A stretch of 64,000 nucleotides of DNA from Pyrrhoderma lamaoense (lineage: Eukaryota; Basidiomycota; Agaricomycetes; Hymenochaetales; Hymenochaetaceae). Location: positions 248,001 through 312,000 of the forward strand of contig NBAZ01000010.1 of the NCBI GenBank assembly GCA_002794735.1, in the 5' to 3' direction. Below the pieces are notes generated by a model, which saw only the letters and a program-made list of their open reading frames with translations, made no database searches and was not told the DNA's origin. This document shows, one piece after another, positions 10,087 to 22,793 of this stretch. Numbering within the stretch: the first letter of the stretch is position 1; every line of letters begins with the position of its first letter. The translations under genes were made by a program, and so were the position numbers.

Positions 10087-11604
10087 ATATGGTGTTTATT
10101 TTTTTGCACCTTGTGAAGTTTTTCTTCTTTCCTTAGTGAGTTTACTTTTTATAATACCCTTTGTTTTGTGCCACTTACTCTTCCTACTAGATGCTTTCTG
10201 TTGTTGTTTTATGTTAGGATCATATAAGCTGTATTAATACATTCAACGTCGATTTTTTTTCTAATCATAAGAACAGTGAAATTGTCAAAACTCATAAGAT
10301 CAAGAAATCAGTATGTATTCGAATTTTAACTCCTGGGAGCACTGGACCGCACCTTGGGATCGGTTTATCTAGTATTGCCACAGGGAAGAGGCATACAAGG
10401 GCAAGTTCTGGAATTCAAGTGAAACTCTATTTTAGTGTTTATAATATCGGCCTTTCTAGTAAAATATGGCCCGGAGTGTATCCCAGATGAATCTTATTCC
10501 GATGATTTAGGAATAAGGAGTTGATGACCAGTTATAAGCATGGGTTCCTCGTGGTCTCTATACCTTCCAATTGCATTTTTTCGCGACACGGATCATTCGA
10601 AAATATCGTGCTGGTACGAAAAAGGTAATAATTTCTGGGACAGTTTATGGCTATGCTTGCCTCAAACACCTTGTTACTCGTTCCAGCGCCCAGGACTTGT
10701 CAATGATTTTGTGCAACAAATGAATTGATGTTAAACTGACCCTCGGTAATCTTTAGGTTCCGCTGTACCTATGTATTTTTCTGCCCTACTGTGACATCGG
10801 CCGCCCTACGCTTTGTATTGGCCGGTAACTCCTCGAAGAATTTGATAATATATTATCTATCACTGTAATACAAGATCCAGTATATGCCCGGGCCAATTTG
10901 GGATCGGATGCATTCTTTCTAATATGAGCATCAATGAAATTCTTTGATGGGGACACAACAATAGGAGGAATTACCCCTACACCTAACAAAGAGCAGGCAA
11001 TATGGACCCTTCGAAGTCAATGTTATATGTAAATATTGGTTAGTGTATTCGATATTAATATACACCAATACTAGTACGTTTTGAATATAGACTGGACTAG
11101 CATAGGCAGTTCTATTTCTCTGTTCAGGTACAGATTTCCGGTGAATATGGTGAGAACCTCCTCGATGTGTTGTGAGAAAGTTTATACTTTCTGCCAATAA
11201 GATTTTTAAAAAGGAATGATGCGGATGTAGCGCACTTATCGTGTGCCCCTGTTTATTTGGATTTTTTGGCGCGGATAAAGGCGAAATGCAGGTTTTTTTT
11301 TTTGCTTAAAACAAAGATAGTAAGTGCAAGAACTTCTAGTTTTGTTGATGTTGACGTTATAGTGACTATCAAGGATTCTTTACACGTTTTTTTATCTAGT
11401 CGTAATCAGAAAATCACCGAAATTGTTAGGTCCCAAAAAGGTAACTATTCCCCAATGGGCAGAGGCGATGGACCATAGACTCCATCAGTGATGAAAGTCA
11501 GAAAGCACAGCTCATCAAAACATCAGTGGCATTGGAAGTTTCCGCATTGTCCGGGCCCAATCTAAATAGTCTCATTCGTGTAATGCTCCCTCTTACTGCT
11601 TCTC
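10087..11604. other. Intergenic region with no convincing gene
   Basis: The 1.5 kb begins with the T-rich 3' end of TOA2 and ends at the FAD monooxygenase. Short ORFs occur on both strands, but none carries a domain I recognise or joins by good splice sites. The only candidate, on the minus strand at 10786-11197, is listed separately. Confidence 0.5.
10786..11197 (-). other. Low-confidence small ORF pair
   Basis: A minus-strand ORF starting at 11197 (MAESINFLTTHRGG...) could splice to a second open stretch that ends near 10786 and contains a hydrophobic segment (ACSLLGVGVIPPIVV). A GTACTAGT donor and a CACTAAC branch-like site lie between them. However, the exon phases do not match with the obvious donor and acceptor. 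No family is recognised. It may be a small membrane protein, a decayed gene or chance. Confidence 0.15.
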
Positions 11605-13545
11605 ATGTCTCCCGTCATAATACCCCAGGAACGACTGAATGATATTGAATCGCGTCTCGGACGTATGTGTATTGCTAGCTCTGGCAAAAGCTTGAAACTT
11701 GGATTTCTTGTCATTGGTGCTGGTATCTCTGGCCTTGCTTGTGCCTATAGCCTTAGAAAAGCCGGGCATAATGTCCAAGTATTAGAAGCGGAGTCGTTCA
11801 TACCAAGAGTACGCAAAATAACTTCTCTAATCAAGATGTTCTGAAAATAACTAAATTGGATGATAGTATCATAGTGGTACCCGTGTACCTCCAAACCTAT
11901 TCAAGATTTTGCGCCGGTGGGGACTAGGGTCAGAACTTGATAAATTACTTAGCGAAGGATGCCCAAGAATCCTTTGTCGATCTGGTTGGTGACACTCAAT
12001 ATCCATTCGTATAAATTACTCACCAGTCCTTTCTACGCGATAGGCAGCAGAAAGGAACTTGTTGGAGATATTGTTTTTCATAAAGAAATTATGGAAGCGC
12101 TAGAAGCTGATTTCTACTTCATGCCAGTGAGTCCTGACAGATCATATTTTTGTTGACCCTTGTTTATTTGTGATTCTACAGTATGACGAACTCGCTAGTA
12201 TCCTGTATAAACTTGCATCCGACGCGGGGGTTCAGTTCAGCTTTGATAGTGAAGTTGTGACATTACACCCACACGACTCCTCGGTTATCTTATCATCTGG
12301 AGAAATCGTTTACGGAGATATTATCGTCGGTGCCGATGGCTCACGCAGCATTGTCCGACGATACCTGAACCCTTGTGAAGAAGAAGAGGGTCCTTATTCC
12401 TGTTTAATGTAGGTATTCTTACAGATTGTCTACTTTTGAGTTCTCACTGACGAGCTTTCTTTGCCAGGTTTGTTGTCCCTATGTCTGAAATTGCAAAAGA
12501 TTCGGAATTACATGGCCTAACATCGACTCCAGAGGTATTTTTTATTATTTTTTTCAACTTTCAACGGCCGAAGTGCTTATCGATAATAAATTTTCCAGTG
12601 GAATATCTGGATGGGCTCGAATTGGTCTGCTATGGTATACCCAATGGTAATATAATTCTCCTAATAATGCTCCCTTTAGTGTGGAAACTAACATGTGAAA
12701 AATTAGCGTAAAGGTGCAGAGCTAGCAGTAGACTTTTACTACAAAGAAGATAATCCTACCTCAAAGAGTGGTAGGAAACAGGTTGTTAGCTTAGATGAGC
12801 TTAAACTGGACAAGTTCAATTTGGAACCGAGGTGAGTTCTAGTCTGAGATTGAGATTACTCATTATTGACAAATCCGACTAAAGGTTAAGACGTCTTATG
12901 GAAATTCCAAAAATACTAGCTCGAGTACGAGAAGCCGATCATACGAATTTAGAAAACTGGTCGGATGACCTTGGGCGGCTTGTCGTTATTGGTGATGCTG
13001 CCCACCAAATTAGTGTATGTTCTCATATGGGGTTGGGTTTTTTAGGTCTTCACTAAGAAATGTTATGTTTTCAGCCGGCTGGGAATCATGGTGTAGCCAT
13101 GGCTGTGGAAGACGGTGTCGTGCTCGGGGAACTTTTCTCTCAGATCAAAAACCAGAGTCAGATTAAGCCTTTCTTGGATGCGTTCCAAGAGATTCGGCAG
13201 AGTCGATGTGAAGCCGTAGTATTATCGGATAAACACAAACTAGATCAAGTTTGTCTCCCAGATGGGCCTGAACAACAAGCCCGTGATACGGCATACCGCG
13301 AGGCAAAGAATTTTGGGCAGGATGCCGAAGGGATTGATGATGAATCCTTAAGGACAATTTGGGAAGAGTTCCAAGTTTATTACTATGATCCTTGTGAAGA
13401 GGTGGAGAACTGGCGCGTTGAATGGGGTTCTCTCCTCCGACACTCACTATCTGTCTCGGTTGAAGAAACATCTGTAGCTGAAGATGCACTATTTGCCAGT
13501 CAAATTCGTGTTGAACACCGGAAAAGCGTGGACTGGGTACACTGA
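11605..13545 (+). CDS. FAD-dependent monooxygenase (salicylate hydroxylase / zeaxanthin epoxidase type)
   Basis: The product is a group A flavoprotein hydroxylase using NAD(P)H and O2 on an unknown aromatic or terpenoid substrate. The N terminus has the dinucleotide fold (FLVIGAGISGLACAYSLRKAG, with GxGxxG) and then SGTRVPPNLFKILRRWG. The middle has the GADGSRS motif (DG motif) and the C-terminal half has VVIGDAAHQI (GD motif) joined by an intron to PAGNHGVAMAVED. About nine exons can be followed without any frame break. Donors include GTACGC near 11810, GTTGGT near 11985, GTGAGT at 12127 and GTATGT at 13015. There is no signal peptide or membrane anchor at the start, so it is probably soluble. 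The next gene downstream, an amidase, is on the same strand, but there is no sign of a biosynthetic cluster. Confidence 0.87.
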
Positions 13546-14215
13546 GCAGGACTTGGTTGTACGTGTACTCGTGGAGCGACTCGCTATCTTACTCGTTTGT
13601 ATATACAATGTATACTCATTTTCGTAATTATTTACCATTTGTATTTGTATGTCACTATTCAATCGTATTGTTTACCCTTAACTTTACCTGCTGCGCATGT
13701 ATAGCCTGAGCTTGAGAAATAAAAAACGTCAAGCGCGTTTTGCTTTAATGACATTAAAAACTCGTAGTCACCTGTAATAGCTCCCTGAGCATTTTCACGA
13801 TTGAGTTCAATTTTGAATAAATAGATACCGTTGATTAGTCGACCTTTTATGAGAGCAAAAGAGTATATATAGACTAGGGAGGCACTAATAGGTGCAATCA
13901 AGGTCACCAGAACATGTTCTGTAACCTTGGACATGCTAGTCATCTTTATATAATGAAGTTATGTAAGGGTGCTCATAATTTACAAAGATAGAAGAATGAT
14001 CAGCATCTTTTGAACCTATCTAGTAATCTACGTTGATAACATGCCACGGTGAACGAGGACCTTAGATACCCACAGCACCTAAAATATATGCCTATCATGA
14101 TCAAATGACCTCCCCATTTCCTAACATCAGCTTAATAGGGGCTATCAAAGCGTATTGACGAGAAATGTCGCTTGTTGACCTTAGATGATCGAAAATTAGG
14201 TTCTCACTTACAATC
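13546..14215. other. Intergenic region between monooxygenase and amidase
   Basis: The stretch should contain the 3' end of the monooxygenase transcript and the amidase promoter. A 94-codon minus-strand ORF at 13659-13943 has a hydrophobic N-terminal segment but no recognisable family and no partner exon, so it is not called as a gene. Confidence 0.5.
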
Positions 14216-16452
14216 ATGTTTTCCGTACTATCGTATATCGAATACCGTCGACAATCGTACGTTAACTCTCATCAGTGTTGTTTTCGTTTACCTCACTGAA
14301 GATGAAACATCCTGATTGCTGCTTGTCTATTTAGGGGAAAGAAAGAGAAAGAGCGCAAAGAACGCATAACGGATTTCTTAAACAAGTATACTAATGAGTT
14401 AGCGGAAGATAAAGATAAGATTATACTGTCTGCTAGTGTAGCAACCATCGATTCCAATGTTCATCAAGGGACATGGAGGCCGCTCGCTGTCTTGCATGCC
14501 TATACGCGTAGAGCGGTCGCGATACATGCTCAGGTGAACTGTATAACAGAGTTGATGTTCAATGATGCGGAACAATGGGCTGCAGAGATCGAGCTAGATG
14601 CAATGAAGAAAAGAGGTCCCCTCTGTGGGGTGCCTGTAAGCCTTAAGGATACAGTAGCTGTTGCGGGATACGATGCGACCCTTGGGTATGCGTCATGGGT
14701 AAGTAAGCCTATCCAGCGTGATTCGCCTCTTGTTCGCCTCTTGAAGGATGCCGGTGCTATTCTGTATGTGAAAACGACAATCCCAACTACACTATTGTCG
14801 TTCGAGAGTTACTCGGGATTGTTTGGACGTACGCTTAATCCACATAATAAGAATTATTCGCCTGGTGGATCAAGTGGCGGGGAGGCTGCATTACTCGCTG
14901 CGGGTGGATCAAGAATTGGTATCGGATCCGATGTGGCTGGAAGTGTACGGGTACCTGCTCACTATAGCGGAGTCTATGCAATTAGGAGCAGTAAAGGGCG
15001 ATTCCCAATAGCTGGCAATGCTTCTAGTATGCCTGGTCAAGAGGGAGTACCTGCTGTTTGTTCTCCTATGGCACGTACTCTTGAGGATCTTGAATCTTTT
15101 TGGAAAGCAGTCTTCGAGATGGAACCATGGAACTATGATCACACCGTAAGTTTTCATTGTAGCTTCTTACACGAATAAAAAAGGGAAAAAAAAAGTTGTG
15201 GTAATCATCGTCATGATCTGACAAAGGTGCTAAAAATGCCTTGGAAACCTGTCGGACTAGATTTTAGGCAAAAAATTGGTGTGATGTGGGATGATGGTTG
15301 GTGATCAATATGTTGTATAGCGTTGAATGCTATTTGACTAAGTTCTTGGAAGGCGTTGTCCCTTTGACTCCGGCGTGTCGTCGTGCACTTACGACAGTGA
15401 TAAATGATCTCAAACAGGCTGGTCATGAGATAGTTGAATTGTGAGGGGATCTCGTTGTAGTTACTATCGTAATAGCATCATCAACAACGATTTTAATCTT
15501 TTCAATAGCCCCGCACCTTCCCCTGTTGAGGGACTAGAAATCGCATCTAAACTTCTGTTAGCGGATGGAGGTAAATGATTTACGTTTTTTCATTTAATTC
15601 AATGCTGTGTATGTGGATACGAGATGAGGACCCTTCTCTTACCCTTATCCCTGCTTACTATAATAACTTACTATTACCTAAAACAGTAAAAACAGTCCTT
15701 AAGCCACTATACGATAGTGAACCGAACGACCCAGGCATGAGTGCTGCAGCCTTTTGGTTCCAGTTACCACGTATCTTGCAACGCCTCTACTCTCTTTATA
15801 TCCGTTACGTTCGACGTGATCGAATCTATGCGTACCTACTAAACGGTTTCCATCAGCAAACTGTTGATGAATTATATGTACTTGTGAAAAGGCGCGAGGC
15901 GTATCGAGCAAAATGGCATGAAGCTTGGAATGAAGCTGGAATTGACTTATTGGTAACCGCACCTAATGCACTGCCCGCTGTTCCGCATAAGGGGATGAAG
16001 ACCGGTTGGAGGGCCTGTGGTTATACGTTCTTGTTTAATCTCGTGAGTTAATCATGATCCTTTTTTCCCCTTCTTCTGTCATCTACTATTTTTAAGAAGA
16101 ATCAAGAGCTAATATTTATCTTTATCCCCTTTTAATTTACTCTGCGCTATATTTTTGCGCGTTTTTGTGTTTCTATGACTTCATCTGTGTATGTCAGTTG
16201 GACTACACCGCAGGTGTTATGCCTATTACAAAAGTCTCAGCATTAACGGATGGCCTATCTCCACTCGACCATGTAAACCTGACAAACTCAATTGCAAGAG
16301 ACGCCTATGCGCAGTATGACGCTACAAAGATGGATGGGTTACCTGTCGGAGTACAAATCGTCGGAAGACGGCTTGAGGAGGAGAAAGTACTTGCTGGAAT
16401 GAAGCTTGTACAGCGTTTATCAAGTGTCCCATATGAACTACTCGAACTCTAA
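14216..16452 (+). CDS. Amidase-signature family hydrolase (fatty-acid-amide-hydrolase-like)
   Basis: This enzyme hydrolyses a C-N amide bond with a Ser-Ser-Lys triad. The pieces are visible: the Lys in PVSLKDT, the Gly/Ser-rich signature SPGGSSGGEAALLA, and the second Ser region GIGSDVAGSVR. The start is a 41-nt exon (14216-14256, MFSVLSYIEYRRQS) with a GTACGT donor, joined to 14335 after a 78-nt intron. This gives the Lys/Arg-rich helix usual before the catalytic domain in fungal members. Later introns fall after DHT (15145), within WDDG (donor GTTGGT), before PAPSPVEG and after FLFNL. The C terminus DGLPVGVQIVGRRLEEEKVL is classic for the family. No frame breaks are seen. The natural substrate is unknown. 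Confidence 0.87.
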
Positions 16453-17117
16453 AATCAGATCTGATAAGATGTTGATGATAGATAGGAGAGGGGGGCGCTT
16501 AATGATAAAGTTTCTGTTACAAATGTAAAAGAGCTTAACGTATAGGTACAGTTTTTTTTTGTTGTGCTGGCGCGGTTTGATCCTAGTTAACAATGTATCT
16601 GATTCTGATGTAAAAATGACTCTTGAATATGGAATTAAAGCGGAGAATTGATTATACCTATACAGATGCCACGGCTCTTCTTTGAGGGCGTTAAAGAGAG
16701 AAGTCCACCCCCCCCCCCTTGCACAGGTTTAGGTTTAAGTATTTCCTCCATCTCAACACCGGCCTTTCATGCATGTCTAGTGATTGAATCAGATTCGAGA
16801 ATAAAGTGTATATATGAATGACGGAGATACGAATATACAAGGGGTGAAGTATTTTACATTTCCAAGCTTCATTATTATCTCTACAAGGATTATTGTTTGA
16901 CAAGATACTAGTTAGATGAAGAGAGGGGGGAAGTGAGTTTGTTTTAGCGCACAACGGAGATAACTGAATGGAGGTGAAGGGTCCAAGAGAAATGGAAGCG
17001 TGTGGGGATAGGAGGTAAAAAGTACTAAGAAATAGCCCGTAAGACGCTGAAGAAGGGCAAACGTATCTCAAAAAGGGATAGATAGAAACCTCAAGAACGA
17101 AGCAAGCTGTGTTTGTC
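16453..17117. other. Convergent intergenic region
   Basis: The region lies between the 3' ends of the amidase (plus) and the 17-kb gene (minus). It holds a C run near 16707-16716 and a T run near 16552. A 126-codon minus-strand ORF at 16691-17071 is low complexity with no domain and is not called. Confidence 0.55.
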
Positions 17118-18192
17118 TTAGTCTATTGAGATATCCATTTCTGAGCTCGGTGCTGTAGAATTATGGTTTCTTTGTGAGTGCGCAGCAATTCCATTTACAT
17201 CAAGTTGCTGCGAGGATTGAGAACTTCCCTGTTCTGGTTGGTTAGGGATGGCGTCAAGCGGCATGCTTGCGATGTATTCGTCAATCAGAGCATTGTCCTC
17301 ATCGAATTCGTATTCTTCAAGTTCAGCTAGATCTTGGATGTACGCATCCCAATTTTCGTCTATGTCGTCATCTGGAGGAAGAAACTCCTCTTGGCTATAT
17401 TGGGAATGTGCGGCCTGGTTTGAGTTAGATCCAGGCTGGCGTAGTTCCTGTTCCCAGGTATCGATATCCTCCATGTCAGGATCAATAGAGGATCCAACCT
17501 CGAGTTGATAGGAGAGCGCGTATTGGTGTGCGAGTTTGCGTTTCTCGCTTGCAACAACACGGCGTAAAATCTACGAGTGGTAGTTTAATACTCAGGTATT
17601 CTCACGAAAAGGTGTATAAAGTTTGTAGGTAGGAGGAAAGATGTACCTCATCATTGAGCGCAGTGTCGGATTCATCTTCATCACTATCTATCGTGTCCAT
17701 ATCCATGTCGATGTCGACACCGTCGCTACTAGCGTCACTAGACGCCGACCGGCGACGTTGTACCTCACGATCGCGTACTTTCTTCGCACGAGCAAGACAT
17801 TTTGCTTTGAAGCGCTCGCGTAAGAAAGCTTTTTGGGTTTCTTCAGAGTTTACAGGCCTTGAAGGAGGCGAAAGTGAAAATGGAATGGGTGGTAAGATGT
17901 GCTGGTTTGTTCTATTACTGAGTGATCTTCCAGTTACTAGAGTAGAACCAGCGCGAGAAGGTTTAAAATTGATTTGAGAGCGAGAGTTGTTTGCTCCTGA
18001 TGATACTCGGGATTTATACTGAGAGCGGCGTCGAGCTTGGATATCCGAAATTGGTGATGAGGGTGGTCCAGGTGAAGATGGAGCCATAGACAAATCTGGA
18101 GCGAGAGGGGAAGAGAAAAGTGGTTTGTAGCCAGTATGCATATGCCTTGAAGACGAAGGCGTCTGAGGGATGTATGCGAGAGTATTCGACAT
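17118..18192 (-). CDS. Conserved hypothetical protein, Ser/Pro-rich N terminus and acidic C terminus
   Basis: There are two exons, 18192-17647 and 17570-17118, joined across a 76-nt intron (17571-17646, GTACAT...CGTAG), giving about 332 residues. The N-terminal 90 residues are Ser/Pro-rich and look disordered. A basic segment follows (FLRERFKAKCLARAKKVRDRE), then an acidic run (DIDMDMDTIDSDEDESD). The splice junction forms NDE-ILRRVVASEKRKLAHQ, followed by SYQLEVGSSIDPDMED. The tail is rich in Asp, Glu, Gln and Ser. The basic and GSSIDPD segments look like the conserved core, but I do not recognise a named family. No signal peptide or membrane segment is present; a nuclear protein is plausible from composition only. 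Confidence 0.7.
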
Positions 18193-19074
18193 AAATTATA
18201 AATTGTAAATATGACGAGGTAATAGTTAAGTGGTGAACTACATGTAATGAATGGATAATGAAACACGGAAAGTAAGAAACAACCTCGTTACAGTTACAGT
18301 GACGTGACAAGCGCGTACGTCATGTGATCAAAGAATGATGAATTTCCGGATCAGAAAATCATGACAAATGCGGAAAGAGGAGGAAGGGAGAGGCTGTTCC
18401 GCTGGAAGGATGAATGAAAGAGATGAAACCGTTTCCGGGATAAGAGACGGATGCAGGCTGTTCTCTGTTATAGTTCTCGTCTAGAAGAAGATTGGAAGTT
18501 GTGGACAGCATGTAGATATTGAATGGATCACCATCATCAGCAACATAATGATGAACAGCTCATGCATCTGCACAAATGTGCATACATGTTGTACAGGCAA
18601 CTCCTTCTCGTGTGGATTGCTAGCCAAATAAAAAAATTCTGATGATGGCGTTTTCCCATCAAATATCCATTCCCATATCCCCATCTGTTCTAGTCATCTT
18701 GAACTCTTCTCTCTTACAGGCTCTCCTCTCTCGTAAAAAGTTTCATTTTCCTCGAGTTGATAAATACATATCTTCTCTTTCTCTCTTATCCCTCAATCTC
18801 CCTGAACCTCCTCTCTTCTCTCTGCGGCCGTTTTCTCGCTTGACTTTGCCTTGTTGCCTCAAAAAGCCTCGATTTCCCTGACTTGTCTTCAGTCTGGATC
18901 GCCGTCGTATAACGACGCTCGTCACTTCCTTCCCTTTATCGACATCAGCCCTGTTTGAATCCCTCCTCACCTGATGTTTCTTATTCCACACGTCTTCTTA
19001 GAATCTCCTAGCTAGCTTTACCTCAACACTAAGCGGCGCATTCCAACTTACATATTTATTTCTCTGTATCAATC
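18193..19074. promoter_or_regulatory. Divergent intergenic region with pyrimidine-rich leader
   Basis: About 880 bp separate two divergent start codons. The part next to the plus-strand gene (18690-18880) is a CT-rich tract, typical of fungal promoters and leaders. Short ORFs on either strand here are low complexity and are not called. Confidence 0.5.
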
Positions 19075-21477
19075 ATGTTCCATTCTTCGAGATACGAACT
19101 CGACATGGACTTCACCCCACGCAGGAATCGCCGCATTGGCCAGCGCAGACGGACAACCTCAGACCCTGCCTCTGTAAAGTCTTCCTCAACAAAGTCATCA
19201 ACATCCTCAAATGCTACAATTCGCCCTGGATTGGGGTCACTGGAAAATCCAGATGAAGACGCTGTGTCAATTCATCGCCACTCACTAGATGATGCTACCT
19301 CTGAACATGCAATTAAACGAGTTGTCCTTCGTCATGCCATAGGACTCGGAAAGTCTCATCCCTATATGAACTCTACCGGCCCACGTGGACTCGCACATAG
19401 GGTTGCACGTAGTGAAGTTGAAGGTATTGGTGGATTCTGGAGTAGAGGGGTCTCTGCGAGAAGAGGCGGATCCATCAGCCACCTGAAACCCACAGAACTC
19501 GAGATTATCTCAAAGCCGGAATCATCAATTGTATCGAATTCTGATCCGCCATCTACAGTGAATACTGAGAAGCAGCCAACGATTACAATTGATCCTACTG
19601 CAAACGTTAATCCTATTCCTTCCTCTTCCACTCTGCAGTCCAGTACGCTTAACGACACCACCAACTCACGTTTGACCAAGAGCAAACGTGTTCCCCGACC
19701 ACTTCCCATTCCACCAGCGTCCCTATCTACCAACATTTCTGTTTGCGTCTCGACATCACCATTGGGACTTGATACATTCCCTTCATCAATCACGGCTCCG
19801 CCATCAACTCAGGTACGCAATGTCTTATAGTTAATGATTCTTTACTAATGATACGACTACAAAGATGAAGACAACAGTCCTACGTCTACACTCTCACCCA
19901 TTCCCGAACTCGCCGAAAGCAACTTCGAATCCCAGGGAAAGAAGTTCTAGTACCTCATCATCACGAGGTGGATCGTCTTCGGTATTAAATACCTCCTTCC
20001 TAGCATCATCATCGCCAAATTTGTTATCTTCAAGTCGACCCACTAACATTTCAAACCCGATTTCCCCGGCATTTTCATCTTCACCTCAGTCTTCATCACC
20101 TTCATCATCTTCTGCGTCTCCATTATCACGTTCTCCCTCTCCTTCTTCTTCGCCACCGTCGTCGTCGTCGTCTTCCTTTCCCCCATTACTACCTGAGATC
20201 ACACCCACGACGCCATTAGTTCCCAACCGGCCATTGTCCTTCTTCAATGATCACACCGCGCCTCCGTTGCCGAAGTCCCCTGCACCCACTTCGATCTCAA
20301 TAACATCCTTAGCATCAAAAGTTTCTCTCGCATCTGTGTCCTCTTCGCTTTCATCCAGTACTTCGAGTACGGGAACTACAGTAACTGTAAACAAGAAAGA
20401 GTCACCAAATTCAAATTGGAGTGCGATTAATCTTGCTCTGGATGCATCTGCTCCACTTGCTCCGCTTACACCTGCATTCAGATCTCAGTCTCAGTCACGA
20501 ACTAATGGTGTTCAGAAACAAAAATCAGTAGTGGACTATAAGAAGCTCCAGCAGGTGAAGACAAGCTCTGATGATGTCACAGCACAGAGGAAGCCGAGAA
20601 AGATAATTTCACCGATACGAAGAAAAAACATGTGGAATGATGCTAATCTTGTAAACGACGCGGGATCTCCCCTTCTACCTATCCAGTCCCGTAGGGTGCG
20701 TGCTCTTCCTAATCCCCACATGGAGGTGGAACCTACTACAGCCCAGCTTGCAAGCGCCTCAGTCTCTGCGTTTGTATCCGCGTATGCAAAGGCAAACTCG
20801 CTCCAGTCTTGGATATTTCCGCGAAGAACTCGAATATCGAGAAAGTTCAGACAGCAGATGAAGATTATGATTTATGCGTATCCGAAAGAGAAGGAAATGG
20901 CGTAGAAATAATTGAGGTGCAACCAAGGGAACATAGACGCCCAAGGGAGATAGACCAAAAGAGTAGAAAATGGGAAGGAGGTAAAGATTATGACAGGGCA
21001 CTATACGCAAAGGACAAGGACAAGGATAGGAAACGCTTTCCGTTATTTCAGAAGCGAGTCCAGGATTCTTCATCGACATCAGGATCCGGGGCCAGGAAGC
21101 TTCTTGAATCGTCAACTTCTTCAGAGGCAATCCCAATTGCTCTGCCTCAGCTTCCACCCGTACCTGACCTTCCACCAATATACCTTGCTCATAGTACTTT
21201 CACCCCTGAAGAGCTGGCTCGTCTGTCTGCAATGACTCCTAAGGAGCGTAGAAAGTCTCTTCGTAAGCGCCGAACTGGTCTTGCGCGCATCGTTGTTGAG
21301 TTAGCAGCTGGTAAGCAAGTGGCAAGTGTTCTAGAGGCAGAAGCTCTCAATGGGTTGATGATTGCTGGTGAGAACAGTGAAGAGAGTGAGCAGAATTTGG
21401 CTGGGAGGGAAGCAGTAGAAGTGGCCGCGGAGATTAGTGAAATTTTGGCTCGTTTGAGGAAGATGAAGGCGTCTTAG
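19075..21477 (+). CDS. Serine-rich, largely disordered protein of unknown function
   Basis: Exon 1 runs from 19075 to 19812 (MFHSSRYELDMDFTPRR...). A 52-nt intron (GTACGC...CAAAG) leads to a second open frame from 19865 that is extremely rich in Ser, Pro and Thr. A third open stretch ends at 21477 with TFTPEELARLSAMTPKERRKSLRKRR-type sequence and a helical Glu/Ala-rich tail. The last two stretches are in different frames that meet near 20740-20830. Either a 59-nt intron (GTGCGT near 20695 to GCAAG) or one missing base would join them. The total is about 780 residues. I recognise no domain; a cytoskeletal, polarity or signalling role would be a guess. Confidence 0.6.
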
Positions 21478-22793
21478 AATATACCCCCACTCTATCTCTA
21501 TTCTTTGTCTATCAATAACAGCTTTTTCTCTCTTGCTCTACACACTACATTTTCGTTCTTCTTTATCTTATCAAGCGCATTTGTAACTGTATTCACCATG
21601 ACAAAGACTTGTACACAAGAGTTTCTTTCCCTTCTTTCTCTCTATCTTATTCAGTTTTCTTTCTTATTTCCTTCCTTTTTTTCTCTTTTGTCTTCTCCCT
21701 TTTCTTGGCATTCAAAAATTTTCGGACTGCCTCTTTCTCAATTCTCGCTCTCTTTCCTCATCTATGCAGCATGTCTTTTTTGTTTCTTTATATCGTCATC
21801 CAACAACTCTTCAATCATCTCCTTTTTCTTAATCTTGCCTTTTCTCATTATTTGTGCTCCCCGTCAGTTTTATGTTTTACGTGTTGTATGTGGTATATGG
21901 ATATGAGTATTAGTGTTTGTGTTATACTACATATGCAGATCTTTCTCCCACCTTCTGTTCACTGGGACACGGTGTAGAAGTGCTTGATTGATGTTATAGT
22001 TCCCCGTGACTGATAATTTGAGTACATGTGATAAGTTTTTTTGTAACAACACCATTAGAGAAAAAAGCTTGATGATGATGATAAACGTTTGACGACAACA
22101 GGCGAGTATATCGATATAATTCTGTCACGATGTGTGTATACAGACACTGCTATACATTCTTTGATGCCCAAATATAACTAATATCACCGTTAAACTCTTG
22201 ATACGACACAACGTTAATCGTACAGGTGCTCCATCTGTCAGAGTAAAATATATGTAGTATCAATAGTTGTTTCCATCCATCAGTTTCTCCGAAGTTTGCT
22301 TCTGGATACATGTCTCATTATCCCCGCACGTCAAGATAAACCACAATTTTGGAGTACTCATATCGGCACATTAGGCAAACTAGAAGACCTTCGTCTTGGT
22401 GACTTGATTTAAGGACCAAAGAAATGACCTGTCATCAGATACTTCGATTCAAGCCAAATTGCATAATAATGATTGGAAGTTGTTACTGTAGACGTGCGAG
22501 CTAGACAGGCTGTATAGCCCCTCGCTGTCAAAGATGGGTCTAGCAAAGTACACAAAGTCGCTAGAGGATATAGAAGTAAAAGCACACTCGCGAAAAAGAA
22601 AGAACGAAAAAGCAAAGATGGATGTAATGAAAAGTTTGCAAAGTAACACATTTAGAAAGCTAGTTGATCGAGAATCTCGGGCGTTTCCTTTCCACCTCCC
22701 CCTGCCCTCCTCCCCCACAGCTTACGAGCTTTCGAATCTCCTTCTTTTTTCAAAAAGAAAAATACGGGAGTAAGAGTTGACAGGTCAAAGTGT
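21478..22793. other. Intergenic region with long pyrimidine tract
   Basis: Positions 21510-21870 are almost continuous C/T. This creates a spurious 133-codon ORF of Phe, Ser and Leu. The rest has no supported gene. A Lys-rich 79-codon ORF at 22534-22773 precedes the next gene but lacks any support. Confidence 0.55.

Noticed and set aside
11605..16452. Possible secondary-metabolite cluster (monooxygenase plus amidase)
   Set aside because: No polyketide, peptide or terpene synthase, transporter or regulator is adjacent. Neighbours are TOA2 and unrelated genes, and two co-oriented enzymes are not enough.
16691..17071. 126-codon minus-strand ORF 3' of the amidase
   Set aside because: It is low complexity, includes a polyC-derived stretch and has no recognisable domain or splice partner.
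21505..21906. 133-codon hydrophobic ORF resembling a membrane protein
   Set aside because: It is produced by a continuous C/T tract 3' of the Ser-rich gene. A parallel frame gives a similar artefact (21609-21977).
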